DNA of 64,000 bases from Paenibacillus baekrokdamisoli (GTDB lineage Bacteria; Bacillota; Bacilli; Paenibacillales; Paenibacillaceae), in assembly GCF_003945345.1 (NCBI RefSeq), contig NZ_AP019308.1:3906001-3970000 (forward strand). Reading direction: 5' to 3'. This document shows positions 33,464 to 41,825 of this stretch, piece by piece. Position numbers and translations under genes: made by a program. Numbering within the stretch: position 1 is the first letter of the stretch; each line of letters begins with the position of its first letter. The notes under the pieces are model-generated. The model searched no databases. It saw only the letters and a list, made by a program, of their open reading frames with translations, and had not been told where the DNA came from.

Positions 33464-34960
33464 ATGTCAGCGCCAGCGCAATCGAAAATCCCTGCAAATG
33501 CAGGTGATAACTTCTCCCTAAAGGCCATTCTTCCTCCATTGTTAGCCATTATCGTCGGTATGATTATGGTTATCTTGGACAGCACGGTCGTCAACAATGC
33601 CATTCCTAAGCTTGTCGAATACTTCGATACCGACCTGAAGACCATTCAATGGACCGTTACCGGTTATACACTCGCCTTGTCTGCCGTCATCCCGCTCGCT
33701 GGATGGCTAACCGATAAGTTCGGCTCCAAGCAAATATTTCTCACTACGATTACCTTGTTTACGATTGGCTCGATCCTCTGCGGAATTGCTCAAACACCAG
33801 AACAATTGATTTTCTTCCGTATCATACAAGGTTTAGGCGGCGGTATGGTCTCCCCAATCGGGATGGCTATGGTATTCAAGCTCGCTCCTGCTGAACGACG
33901 GGGATCCATCATGGGTGTGCTCGGCATTCCGATGCTGATGGCGCCTGCATTCGGTCCGATCTTATCTGGGTGGCTTGTAGATTCTGTCAGCTGGCATTGG
34001 ATCTTCATCATCAACTTGCCGATCGGTATCGTCGCTTTCATTCTTGGTAAGAAATATCTGCCCAAATCTGATCGTCATCAAGCACCGCATCTCGACATTC
34101 TCGGTATGTGTCTTGCTCCAATCGCCTTCTCCATGCTGGCTTACGGAGTGAGTGAAGGCGGCACGAGCTGGTCATCCACATCGACTATTACCGGCCTTGC
34201 TGTCGGCGGTGCCGCTCTAATCCTCTTCATTATTGTAGAACTACGTCAGAAACAGCCGCTTCTGGAGCTCAAAGTATTCAAGTCCTCTGACTTTACAAGG
34301 AGTATCATTCTGACTTGGATCGTGCAGCTCGCACTGTTTGGTGCGATGCTGATAGTCCCTCTATACTTACAGGGCGTTAAGCATTATACGGCACTGGAAA
34401 CAGGTTGGATACTACTTCCGCAAGCACTCTGTGCAGGAATCGGGATGCCGATCAGTGGCCGATTATTTGATAAAATCGGTGCAAGACCGCTTGCTTTCTC
34501 CGGTCTTCTCGTCGTCGCTATCGCTTTGTACATTCTATCCGGCGTTGCCGTTGACACCAGCCTGTGGGTCATCATTGTGTCCATTAGCTTAATGGGTCTT
34601 GGCATGGGCTTCTCGATGATGCCGCTCAACACGCATGTACTGAACTCAGCACCGCGGCGATTAGTAAGCCGTGTAACGCCGCTTACTACAGCGGCGCAGC
34701 AAGTCGTCGTCTCGTTCGCAGTAGCTGGCCTTACCGGCTACCTAACCTCACAAATCACCTCCCATGCAGCAGGTGCGGGAAAAGAGGCAAATCCTCTAAC
34801 AGCTGTCGTAGCTGGTTACGGTGATACGTTCTTCCTAGCTGCATGTATCGCATCTGCAGGTGTTGCACTCAGCCTTATCCTGCGGAAGCCAAGGCTTAAG
34901 GAAGAGGATCAGCTTAGCGGCGGCGACAAGCCGGATCCCGCTATGATGATGGGGCACTAA
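33464..34960 (+). CDS. MFS transporter, DHA2 (EmrB/QacA) family
   Basis: About 498 residues, 14 helices. DHA2 motifs are clear: LDSTVVNNAIPKL near 35, GWLTDKFGSKQIFL (motif A) near 83, GIPMLMAPAFGPILSGWLVD (motif C) near 155. ATG 33464 is preferred, with AGAGG 6 bases upstream; a TTG overlapping the TetR stop is the other choice. Expected to be a proton-coupled multidrug exporter controlled by the adjacent TetR protein. Confidence 0.92.
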   Translation: MSAPAQSKIPANAGDNFSLKAILPPLLAIIVGMIMVILDSTVVNNAIPKLVEYFDTDLKTIQWTVTGYTLALSAVIPLAGWLTDKFGSKQIFLTTITLFTIGSILCGIAQTPEQLIFFRIIQGLGGGMVSPIGMAMVFKLAPAERRGSIMGVLGIPMLMAPAFGPILSGWLVDSVSWHWIFIINLPIGIVAFILGKKYLPKSDRHQAPHLDILGMCLAPIAFSMLAYGVSEGGTSWSSTSTITGLAVGGAALILFIIVELRQKQPLLELKVFKSSDFTRSIILTWIVQLALFGAMLIVPLYLQGVKHYTALETGWILLPQALCAGIGMPISGRLFDKIGARPLAFSGLLVVAIALYILSGVAVDTSLWVIIVSISLMGLGMGFSMMPLNTHVLNSAPRRLVSRVTPLTTAAQQVVVSFAVAGLTGYLTSQITSHAAGAGKEANPLTAVVAGYGDTFFLAACIASAGVALSLILRKPRLKEEDQLSGGDKPDPAMMMGH

Positions 34961-35005
34961 GTTATGTGCAGCAGCTTCCCAATCATTCGGACTAACAAAT
35001 AAGAG

Positions 35006-35021
35006 ATAGGGCTGACCCTTA
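35006..35021 (+). repeat. Terminal inverted repeat, left
   Basis: ATAGGGCTGACCCTTA, perfectly complementary to 38878-38893. It starts 45 bases after the MFS stop codon. Confidence 0.75.
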
Positions 35022-35082
35022 GCAGCGATTGCTGCTTTGAACTGCACCCCGTCAAGTAGACAGTACAAATAATAAAAATCGA

Positions 35083-35214
35083 TTAAGCGGCCTTGGTCCT
35101 GAATTCTATCGGACTAAGGCCGTTTAGTTTTGTCTGCAAGCGCTCGTTATTGTAAAAATAAATGTACGTATCGATATCCTTTTGAAGTTCTTCGAAGGTG
35201 GGGTATATACGACG
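35083..35214 (-). pseudogene. IS3-family transposase orfB, C-terminal remnant
   Basis: The minus strand encodes about 43 residues ending at TAA 35083: IYPTFEELQKDIDTYIYFYN then NERLQTKLNGLSPIEFRTK. This is the classic end of IS3/IS150-type transposases (YxNxxRxxxxLxxLSPxE). The catalytic DDE core is absent; upstream sequence is unrelated. Confidence 0.8.
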
Positions 35215-35331
35215 ATGACACAGGATAACCGTTGATCCCAATTTGCTTTTCGTTTCTTGTAATCACCGTATGAAACTGAACGCAGACGAATATATTTTAT
35301 CGCCGATGAATTCTTCCGCTTCTATAGGCAA

Positions 35332-36252
35332 TTAATCTAAAGCGCGAAGCCGTTCCTTAAACTGCTTGGGAGAGCAATCGTTGAATCGACGGAACATGGC
35401 ATAAAAGTGGCCTAGGTTGGAGATACCTACCGACTCGGCCACTTCCGCTATGCTCACGTCGTTAGTGAGCAGCTGCTGTTCGGCCTTCTTGATCCGCTTG
35501 TAGACGACGAAGTCGGTGAACGACATGCCGACGGCTTTCTTGAACGTCTTAATGAAATGGGTGTAGCTCATATTGACGAGCCCGCTAATTTCGCTCACGG
35601 ACAGCTTCTCGCTCAAGTTTTTTTCGACATAGTCGACCGCGGGCTGGAGTCTTCCGAGTAGTCGATTGTCGTTATAATTCAACTGCATTTGGGTATCGTG
35701 GCGGAGCAAGAGCAACAAAATATTTTTAATCCGGGAGGAAACGGCGAGCTCGTAACCGATTTGCGCGTCGTTCATCTCCCGATATATTTCCCTTATGAGT
35801 GCCACGGTCTCTGTTCGTACGTCCCGATTATCCCTATAGATATAATTGAGAGAGCTAAGCGGACGAATGACTTCGGAGAAATGCTGCATACTATTTAGCG
35901 TGCTTAGGTCCCAGTATTTGCGTAAGTCGATCTGAAACACAAGCTGACTCATGTTCCCTTCCTTCGTCTGCATCGTCGTGTGAGGTTCTGAAGAACCGAA
36001 CAACGCGATATCCCCCTTGCGCAGTACCAGTTGTTCCTCTCTGTAGAACGCCGTCAGTTCCCCTTTTAGAATGAGAAGAAACTCCACTTCCTCGTGATAA
36101 TGCCATTCGGTATACCTTTTTTGCCTCCAATCCTGTTCCCTTCTCCGGAAAGTTTCCTCGGAAGCAGGATCTTCAGAATCGATTTGCCAAATGCGCATCG
36201 CGAGAAAAGGATTTTGGTATACGACTTGCTCGTGACGCATCTCCGGATACAT
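35332..36252 (-). CDS. AraC-family transcriptional regulator
   Basis: A 306-residue regulator. The N-terminal cupin (about 20-140) has the ligand pattern EWHYHEEVEFLLILKGELTA. The C-terminal double HTH (about 205-303) contains LSVSEISGLVNMSYTHFIKTF and IAEVAESVGISNLGHFYAMF then RRFNDCSPKQFKER. It is divergent from the thuA-like gene with 183 bases between, so it probably controls that sugar-related pair. It lies inside the IS3-bounded segment. Full length, no sign of decay. Confidence 0.9.
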   Translation of the reverse strand: MYPEMRHEQVVYQNPFLAMRIWQIDSEDPASEETFRRREQDWRQKRYTEWHYHEEVEFLLILKGELTAFYREEQLVLRKGDIALFGSSEPHTTMQTKEGNMSQLVFQIDLRKYWDLSTLNSMQHFSEVIRPLSSLNYIYRDNRDVRTETVALIREIYREMNDAQIGYELAVSSRIKNILLLLLRHDTQMQLNYNDNRLLGRLQPAVDYVEKNLSEKLSVSEISGLVNMSYTHFIKTFKKAVGMSFTDFVVYKRIKKAEQQLLTNDVSIAEVAESVGISNLGHFYAMFRRFNDCSPKQFKERLRALD

Positions 36253-36375
36253 GGACCAAGCTCCTTACGAGTTAGGATGTGCGACAGGATCGCGTAACGA
36301 TATTTTAACATAACCGCTCAGTTTGTTATAAGCGATGACAGAATACCGTAAGAAATGAATAGAATTGGCAATCGA

Positions 36376-36389
36376 TTGAAGCGTTTTCC
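36376..36389 (+). promoter_or_regulatory. Candidate cre (CcpA) site upstream of the thuA-like gene
   Basis: TTGAAGCGTTTTCC matches the cre pattern TGAAAGCGTTTTCA at 11 of 14 positions, 46 bases before the start codon. It would give carbon catabolite control of the cassette. Confidence 0.4.
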
Positions 36390-36435
36390 TCGACTAAAAT
36401 GAAGAGGGAAATCAACGTTAAGGGAGAATCCATTT

Positions 36436-37167
36436 ATGAGCCAAGTGATCAACGTTACGGTTTGGAACGAATATCGTCATGAGAAAAGTAACGAGACAGT
36501 AGCTTCAATCTATCCGCAAGGAATGCATACGGCGATCGCCGAGGGTCTGGACATCAAGGGGAACATACAGATAGCTACCCTGGACGATCCGGAGCATGGC
36601 TTGTCCGATGCGGTATTAAACGGAACGGACGTCCTCATCTGGTGGGGACATATGGCGCATGGTGAAGTTCAAGATGTCATCGTGGAGAAAGTGTATCAGC
36701 GCGTGCTTAAAGGTATGGGGCTGATCGTGCTTCACTCGGGTCATTTTTCAAAAATATTCAAGAAACTGATGGGTACCTCATGCGATCTGAAGTGGCGGGA
36801 AGCGGACGAAAAAGAACGCATTTGGGTCGTCAATCCGGGACACCCGATCGCTGACGGCATCGGCGAATACATCGAGCTTCCGCAGGAAGAGATGTACGGC
36901 GAGCACTTTGACATCCCGCAACCGGACGAACTCGTCATGGTGAGTTGGTTCGAGGGTGGAGAAGTATTCCGCAGCGGCTGCTGTTATACGCGCGGCGCGG
37001 GCAAAATCTTCTACTTCCGCCCGGGTCACGAGACTTATCCGACTTATTATAACCCGGAAGTTCGCAAGGTCATTTCCAACGCAGTGAAATGGGCTGCTCC
37101 GGTCAACCGCGAGTACCCGTGTTACGGTCATGCCCAGCCACTAGAGATCATTAAGGAGATAAATTAA
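36436..37167 (+). CDS. ThuA-like domain protein
   Basis: A 243-residue protein of the ThuA (trehalose utilisation) family, a class I glutamine-amidotransferase-like fold. Conserved pieces are [11 protein letters not shown] near the N-terminus, [14 protein letters not shown] near 65, [19 protein letters not shown] near 97 and [14 protein letters not shown] near 195. ThuA of rhizobia, with ThuB, oxidises trehalose-type disaccharides; here it directly precedes a Gfo/Idh/MocA dehydrogenase (2-base gap), the same pairing. Codons are richer in G+C than in the flanking genes, consistent with transfer. Confidence 0.9.
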   Translation: MSQVINVTVWNEYRHEKSNETVASIYPQGMHTAIAEGLDIKGNIQIATLDDPEHGLSDAVLNGTDVLIWWGHMAHGEVQDVIVEKVYQRVLKGMGLIVLHSGHFSKIFKKLMGTSCDLKWREADEKERIWVVNPGHPIADGIGEYIELPQEEMYGEHFDIPQPDELVMVSWFEGGEVFRSGCCYTRGAGKIFYFRPGHETYPTYYNPEVRKVISNAVKWAAPVNREYPCYGHAQPLEIIKEIN

Positions 37168-37169
37168 CG

Positions 37170-38204
37170 ATGCTAAAAGTAGGAGTTATCGGTACGGGCG
37201 GCATATTCAAGTTCGCTCATCTTCCGGGATGGCTGTCGCACAAGGAAGTGGAGATCGTTGCGATCTGCGACGCGTTCCGCGCGTCCGCGGAAGCGGTCGG
37301 AAAGGATTTTCCGGACGCTAAAGTTTATGATGATTATCGCGAGTTGATCGCCGATCCGTCGATCGATATCGTTGGGATCAGTACACCGAACCTGTACCAT
37401 TCGGAGATTGCCATTGCTGCTTTGCAGAAGGGCAAACACGTATTTTGCGAGAAGCCGGATGCGGTTAATCCGATCGAAGCGCAGAAAATGGCGGACGTTG
37501 CGCGCGAGTCTGGCAAGCTGCTTATGACGATGCGCAACAACCGATTCAGCGAAGAAGCAAAATTTGCTAAGCGGATTATCGGCAACGGGCAGCTAGGCGA
37601 TTTGTACATGGGGCGCTGCGGCTGGATTCGCCGCCGGGGAATCCCGGGACGCGGCGGCTGGTTCACGACGAAGGAGCTTTCCGGGGGCGGTCCATTGATC
37701 GACCTAGGCGTGCACATGATCGACATGGCCATGTGGTTGAGCGGCAATCCGAAGCCGGTCACAGTGTCGGGATCGACCTATCGCAAGTTCGCGGATCGTC
37801 CTGAAGCCGACGGGGAAATTCCTGCCGGAACGTTCGACGTCGAGGATCTGGCGGCCGGATTTATCCGCTTCGATAACGGAGCATCGCTGCAAATCGAATT
37901 TAGCTGGGCTTCCAATATCGAGGAGGAGAAAAAATTCCTGGAGTGGAGAGGTACCGAGGGCGGTTTCAGTCTAATCAACGATAAATTGAAGATCTTCACG
38001 GAAAACGAGGGCGTACTGATCGACCAACAACCTCAGTTCCCAGCAGCCGCGATACCGCAGCATACCGCCAACATTCAACACTTCATCGAGTGCGTGCTTG
38101 GCCGCGAAACTCCAATCATTACGCCGGACCACGGCGTGGATATGATCAAGATCCTGTCCGCGATCTATGAATCGGCAGAGCTTGGGCGGGAGATTAGATT
38201 GTAA
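37170..38204 (+). CDS. Gfo/Idh/MocA family oxidoreductase
   Basis: A 344-residue NAD(P)-dependent sugar dehydrogenase. The Rossmann motif GVIGTGGIFKFAHLPGW is at the N-terminus, the family signature VFCEKPDAVNPIEAQKMAD near 90 contains the catalytic lysine in EKP, and GGGPLIDLGVHMIDMAMWL near 172 carries the His/Asp pair of the active site. AAGGAG precedes the ATG and the gene follows thuA by 2 bases. Likely substrate is a sugar or cyclitol, with the ThuA-like protein as partner. G+C-rich like its neighbour. Confidence 0.92.
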   Translation: MLKVGVIGTGGIFKFAHLPGWLSHKEVEIVAICDAFRASAEAVGKDFPDAKVYDDYRELIADPSIDIVGISTPNLYHSEIAIAALQKGKHVFCEKPDAVNPIEAQKMADVARESGKLLMTMRNNRFSEEAKFAKRIIGNGQLGDLYMGRCGWIRRRGIPGRGGWFTTKELSGGGPLIDLGVHMIDMAMWLSGNPKPVTVSGSTYRKFADRPEADGEIPAGTFDVEDLAAGFIRFDNGASLQIEFSWASNIEEEKKFLEWRGTEGGFSLINDKLKIFTENEGVLIDQQPQFPAAAIPQHTANIQHFIECVLGRETPIITPDHGVDMIKILSAIYESAELGREIRL

Positions 38205-38300
38205 GATCAGGATTGCAAGATTAGATTGCAAGATTAAGAATTGACAAATATAAGGATCTTCTGCATAATCTCCTTATTGAATGATCCAATCCCGGTCGTG

Positions 38301-38347
38301 AAGCACACCCGGCAGCGTCTTTGACGCTTTGCCTGCGGTGTGCTTTT
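38301..38347 (+). terminator. Terminator of the thuA-like/dehydrogenase operon
   Basis: AAGCACACC..GGCA.CGTC pairs with GACG..GCC..GGTGTGCTTTTT. Confidence 0.7.
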
Positions 38348-38386
38348 TGCGTGGACTTGCGTAATAAGAGGAGAGGAAGTGACAGC

Positions 38387-38620
38387 TTGAAGGAAATGGA
38401 GACGATGAACGTCGCCCCCTTTACCCAATGGCTTGTCGACGTTGCCCTTCGCGGCGAATCGGCTGGTCTCAAAATAGACGATAATCCATCATTCTGCTTA
38501 ATGGATACGGGTTATTCAGAGTTTAACGGGAGGTTACTCTTAATTAGCACGCTCCCGGCATCAAAGAACCGTCAGGCTGCTGACGGTTCTTTTTGCAATA
38601 TTGCGCGCCTGCACAACTAA
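38387..38620 (+). pseudogene. 5' fragment of an unrecognised gene
   Basis: TTG 38387 with AGGAAG 7 bases upstream opens a frame of 77 codons. About 55 residues look like a natural protein start (MNVAPFTQWLVDVALRGESA, then DNPSFCLMDTGYSEFNGRLL). The frame then runs through a terminator hairpin (AGAACCGTCAG / CTGACGGTTCT, 38565-38592), so the gene seems cut off there. Family not recognised. It is part of the cassette inside the IS. Confidence 0.4.
38564..38596 (+). terminator. Terminator inside the IS-bounded cassette
   Basis: AAAGAACCGTCAG-GCTG-CTGACGGTTCTTTTTGC, perfect stem with T run. Confidence 0.8.
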
Positions 38621-38688
38621 TTGATGTGAGTTCAATCGAGGTAAGAGCCAAGTCGCCTCGTAGCTGACAGGCAACTGGTGGAGAGATC
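38621..38688. other. Unexplained segment between the cassette and the orfA remnant
   Basis: Non-coding bases with several short self-complementary parts (CAAGTCGCC, GACAGGCAACTGGTGG) that look like structured RNA. It replaces the IS orfA body. Could be a fragment of a mobile intron or simply scrambled IS sequence; I cannot decide. Confidence 0.25.
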
Positions 38689-38805
38689 CTAAGGTTGAAG
38701 ACCTGTGACAAAGTACCCCTGAGAACCCATGATGCTAAGTTCGACGCATTCGATCTCTTCGAGGATGGCGAGTTTCTCTTTCGCACTATATTGAACTTTG
38801 GGCAT
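38689..38805 (-). pseudogene. IS3-type orfA, N-terminal remnant
   Basis: ATG 38805 with GAGGGGAG 8 bases upstream encodes MPKVQYSAKEKLAILEEIE, the usual start of IS3/IS150-type orfA (helix-turn-helix protein). After about 19 residues the homology ends and the frame stops at 38689. It lies just inside the right inverted repeat, in the same orientation as the orfB remnant at the other end. Confidence 0.75.
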
Positions 38806-38877
38806 GAAAAATGCTCCCCTCATTGTAGCTCAGGTTTTTATTATTTAACCTGTCTACCATATGGGGAGCATATCACT

Positions 38878-38893
38878 TAAGGGTCAGCCCTAT
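38878..38893 (-). repeat. Terminal inverted repeat, right
   Basis: TAAGGGTCAGCCCTAT, the exact complement of the left repeat. It ends 8 bases before the stop codon of the GH26-like gene. Confidence 0.75.
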
Positions 38894-38901
38894 TCTTTGT
38901 T

Positions 38902-40524
38902 TTATTTGACTGTAACGGATACCTTCTGCGTTGTTATCAGCTTATTCTGGTTATACGCTTTAATGACAATGTCAATCTTCTTCCCCTTGTAAGGAGCGAA
39001 ATTAATCGATGCGGTCCATGGAAGCTGCGCAACTGCTGCAACTGGCTTGCCGCCGATTTCGTAAACGACCTTGCTCAGCGTCGCTGACCATGTCTTCACA
39101 TAAGCGGATACCTTTTGAACGGATGCGCCAACCGACTGATTGTTGATCGGTTTATAAGCAATCGGTGATTCATCACCGATCGAAGAAAGATAGAATGGAT
39201 TCGAGATCGACGTCTTATAAGCATCCAGCAGCTTCTGATTAGCAGACAGCATGTAATATTTGATCCGATTGGTTGAATCATGGTTGCTATCAAACCAGAA
39301 TACTGCCTTCACCCTTGGATATAACATCGGCAGCGAAGCATAGAACTCCTTCGTCTTATACACCGCCCAATCTGTCTTGTCCTGCTTCTTCTCCGGATAC
39401 ATATAGGCTACACCACCCTCGGAGATAAAGACCGGCTTACGTGCAGCGTAGAGCTTATAAATTTGATCGAATTTCTCGACATGACTGGAGCGGTCTTCAC
39501 CCTGCTTCAGGGGATCCGTTGAAGGGTTGAATATCGTGTACAGACTAACCCCCACCCAATCTACAGCATCATCGCCCGGATAGTAATCTTGAATGTTATA
39601 ATCTGGCAGTCGGTCTGGCGCCCATACCATCACGACGTTATCGGGTGCCTCTTCATGGAATACCTTGGACACAAGCCTAAACTTCTCGATATAAGCCTTT
39701 GGACCATCGTTATGCCAGGGAACCCAATCCCCATTCATCTCATTCGCGAATCGCAGGAAGATCGGAATGCCAGCTTCCGCCACATCTTTAGCAAGCATCC
39801 GCAAATAGTCGTTGTCATTCACTTCAGACAATCCCTTAAGCGGCTGCAGTCCTATCTCCAGGGCAGTGCCATTCTTGCGGGCGTATTCGATATGCGTTTT
39901 TAATTTAGAGAAGGAATCCCCATATTTAAAATAGAGCAAATATGCTGCATGCTTCTTGCCTGTCATCTCCGGAAATGCATCCGAATAGAAGGGCTTGGAA
40001 TTCTGCGCGTTATGCACCTTTGGATCAAGCTCCGCATAGGCACCAAGCAGAGCCCCATTCTTCGGCTCGAACCTTGCACCATGCGTATTCGCAGCGCCAA
40101 CCGTCTCTGCATTCGTTTCTATGAACAGCTGGGCATTGCTGCGCAGCATATCCGCCTTGCGTTTAGCGGCAATACTAATTTGCGTCTGATTCGCTTTGGC
40201 CGAATATTCCGCTTCTTTATCATAGTTGACCACAGCTAGATCGAAGTTGACCAGCTTAACATAATCGTCTCCGATGCTGCGATACATTTGTGCCAAATTC
40301 CCATACTGCTTGGTCTGTTCAAATTCAGGCAGCGTCTGCTTATATTTATTGATCGCCTCAGCATACTTACCTTGTTCGTCCAGCTTGCGAGCTTCCTTCA
40401 TGATTCCCCATACATCCTGCGCTTGAACGTCATTAGAATGAAACGTAGTAACGCTTAGCACGACTACAAGAATAACCGCGAGCATTTTCCATCCCATTGC
40501 CATCATTCGACTTTTCCCTGACAC
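38902..40524 (-). CDS. Secreted GH26-like glycoside hydrolase
   Basis: About 540 residues. A signal peptide (to VQAQ, about residue 37) is followed by a TPR-like helical part (EARKLDEQGKYAEAINKYKQ, about 42-140), a GH26-type TIM barrel (about 160-440) and an Ig-like C-terminal domain (about 465-540). The acid/base is probably the Glu in RFANEMNGDWVPW and the nucleophile the Glu in VFISEGGVAY. GH26 enzymes cut mannans or mixed beta-glucans. GTG 40524 is chosen: AGGAGGGG sits 5 bases upstream, within codons of a longer open frame. Confidence 0.82.
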   Translation of the reverse strand: MSGKSRMMAMGWKMLAVILVVVLSVTTFHSNDVQAQDVWGIMKEARKLDEQGKYAEAINKYKQTLPEFEQTKQYGNLAQMYRSIGDDYVKLVNFDLAVVNYDKEAEYSAKANQTQISIAAKRKADMLRSNAQLFIETNAETVGAANTHGARFEPKNGALLGAYAELDPKVHNAQNSKPFYSDAFPEMTGKKHAAYLLYFKYGDSFSKLKTHIEYARKNGTALEIGLQPLKGLSEVNDNDYLRMLAKDVAEAGIPIFLRFANEMNGDWVPWHNDGPKAYIEKFRLVSKVFHEEAPDNVVMVWAPDRLPDYNIQDYYPGDDAVDWVGVSLYTIFNPSTDPLKQGEDRSSHVEKFDQIYKLYAARKPVFISEGGVAYMYPEKKQDKTDWAVYKTKEFYASLPMLYPRVKAVFWFDSNHDSTNRIKYYMLSANQKLLDAYKTSISNPFYLSSIGDESPIAYKPINNQSVGASVQKVSAYVKTWSATLSKVVYEIGGKPVAAVAQLPWTASINFAPYKGKKIDIVIKAYNQNKLITTQKVSVTVK

Positions 40525-40718
40525 TTTTGCCCCTCCTACTTGTAGGTCTTTATAATCAAACATGGATAATTTTACTATGCATTCAAACTTTAAGGACAGA
40601 CATATTTTGTAAGAATCATATTAGGGTTTTACTCCAATTAAACCTCCCGCATCCTAAAAAATAGCAATTGTCCCATCAAATAAGGCTGGGTTATACTCGA
40701 TGTAAACGATAGAAAGCG

Positions 40719-41699
40719 GTGAGGAAATTGTCGAATTGGAAAACAGGCTTCCAAGATGAGCTTGGTATCGTATTTGCTGAAGCGCAAGACCTCTTAGCTG
40801 CTTTTCCCGCTCCACTTGCTATTCGTGGACTTCAATATTTGGACAAGTTCAATCCTTTAGCAGCAAACAGCACAAAGAATTATATTTGTTATTTGCTGCC
40901 CTTTTGGCTGCAGGAAACAGTAAAGGCAGATCAGCGAATTTGCCGAAGAATGGCGCTTGCCAACGTATTTCTCATGCTGTACTTTTTCATACAGGATGAT
41001 GTGATGGACAGTACAGAGGTTCATACCGATTGGAATCAGCAGCTAGCACTCTCCAATCTGTTCTATCTGACCTTCCTCAACATCTATAGAGAGGATTTTC
41101 CTTCTGAATCGTCGTTCTGGTTTCATTTCCAAGCTTATATCACAGAGTGGGCCGTAAGCGTTGCTACTGAAGGACAGGCTTCTGAAAGTGCGGCAGACCC
41201 GATCCGGTTCGCTAAGAAGGCTGGCCCACTCAAGCTCGCAAGCACCGGTATGCTTCTGCTGACGGACCAGACAAGAGTGATCAAGCCGGTGTCGGATGTT
41301 GTAGATCAAGTACTCGTCACCCTTCAAATGGTAGACGATTGGGTGGATTGGGCGGAGGATCTAGCTGATGGCAATGAGAACAGCCTACTCGCCTTCATTC
41401 GAGATGAGCTGCAATTGCCAGCAAGCGATACGTTAACGGTAGAACAGGTGAATACCGTGCTCACGCTTCAAGGCGGTCTCGAGCGGTTCGCTAAGCAAGC
41501 TCTAGCTCGCCATGAGCAGCTGCTTCAAGCAAAGCCAGCTATTCCCCTGCTGCTGGCCTTCCATGATGCGCTTGCTCAGGATCTGCTTCAAGCCTCTGCT
41601 CGGCTGCAGCAGCACAAGCAAGCTCGCCTGCGTGGCGGCTTCGTTAACTGGCTTGCAGCCAAGCAAGAAGAAACGGCTAACGTCGTCCTTGGAAGCTAA
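40719..41699 (+). CDS. Class I isoprenoid biosynthesis enzyme, ComQ-like
   Basis: A 326-residue all-helical protein. Two Asp-rich metal-binding motifs are seen: QDDVMD near residues 92-97 (first, with DSTEVHTD following) and DDWVDWAED near 206-214 (second). This is the isoprenoid synthase fold, but the usual prenyl-synthase GGKR start motif is missing, so it resembles ComQ or small terpene synthases more than IspA. Substrate is probably an allylic diphosphate. Start GTG 40719 is uncertain; TTG 40728 follows GTGAGG closely. The last ~12 residues (KQEETANVVLGS) are encoded by repeat copy 3. No comX-like gene is seen beside it. Confidence 0.7.
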   Translation: MRKLSNWKTGFQDELGIVFAEAQDLLAAFPAPLAIRGLQYLDKFNPLAANSTKNYICYLLPFWLQETVKADQRICRRMALANVFLMLYFFIQDDVMDSTEVHTDWNQQLALSNLFYLTFLNIYREDFPSESSFWFHFQAYITEWAVSVATEGQASESAADPIRFAKKAGPLKLASTGMLLLTDQTRVIKPVSDVVDQVLVTLQMVDDWVDWAEDLADGNENSLLAFIRDELQLPASDTLTVEQVNTVLTLQGGLERFAKQALARHEQLLQAKPAIPLLLAFHDALAQDLLQASARLQQHKQARLRGGFVNWLAAKQEETANVVLGS

Positions 41700-41769
41700 G
41701 CAAGTTTCTTCCCTCTGAAATAGAAGCAAGGGATGGAGAATACTTATACTTGCTTTATATTATAAAAAG
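41664..41769 (+). repeat. Terminator-linked repeat, copy 3 (full length)
   Basis: Same two modules as copy 2: GAAGAAACGGCTAACG, GTCGTCCTTGG, AAGCAAGTTTCTTCCCTCTG, then a hairpin with AAGCAAG / CTTGCTT. It supplies the last codons and stop of the upstream gene and joins the terminator arm at 41767. Confidence 0.8.
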
Positions 41770-41825
41770 ACGGTTGTTATTGCCTGCCATATACAGCAGG
41801 CATGAATAACAACCGTCTTCTTATT
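41762..41825. terminator. Bidirectional terminator between convergent genes
   Basis: Perfect 15-bp stem AAGACGGTTGTTATT / AATAACAACCGTCTT with an inner GCCTGC / GCAGGC stem. It serves the plus-strand isoprenoid enzyme and the minus-strand kinase gene. Confidence 0.85.

Larger units (their letters stand above)
35006..38893. mobile_element. Composite IS3-type element with a metabolic gene cassette inside
   Basis: Perfect 16-bp inverted repeats (ATAGGGCTGACCCTTA at 35006-35021, its complement at 38878-38893) bound the segment. Inside them, both ends share a second conserved part (GTAGACAG, then AAATAATAAAAA) typical of related IS termini. On the minus strand the right end carries the ribosome site and first codons of an IS3-type orfA, and the left end the last ~43 codons of orfB. 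Between them, instead of the transposase core, lie an araC-type gene, a thuA-like gene, a Gfo/Idh/MocA gene and a gene fragment. No clear target duplication was found. Confidence 0.65.

Noticed and set aside
38600..38760. Group II intron
   Set aside because: The sequence looks structured, but no domain V and no GTGYG boundary could be shown, so it is left as unexplained.
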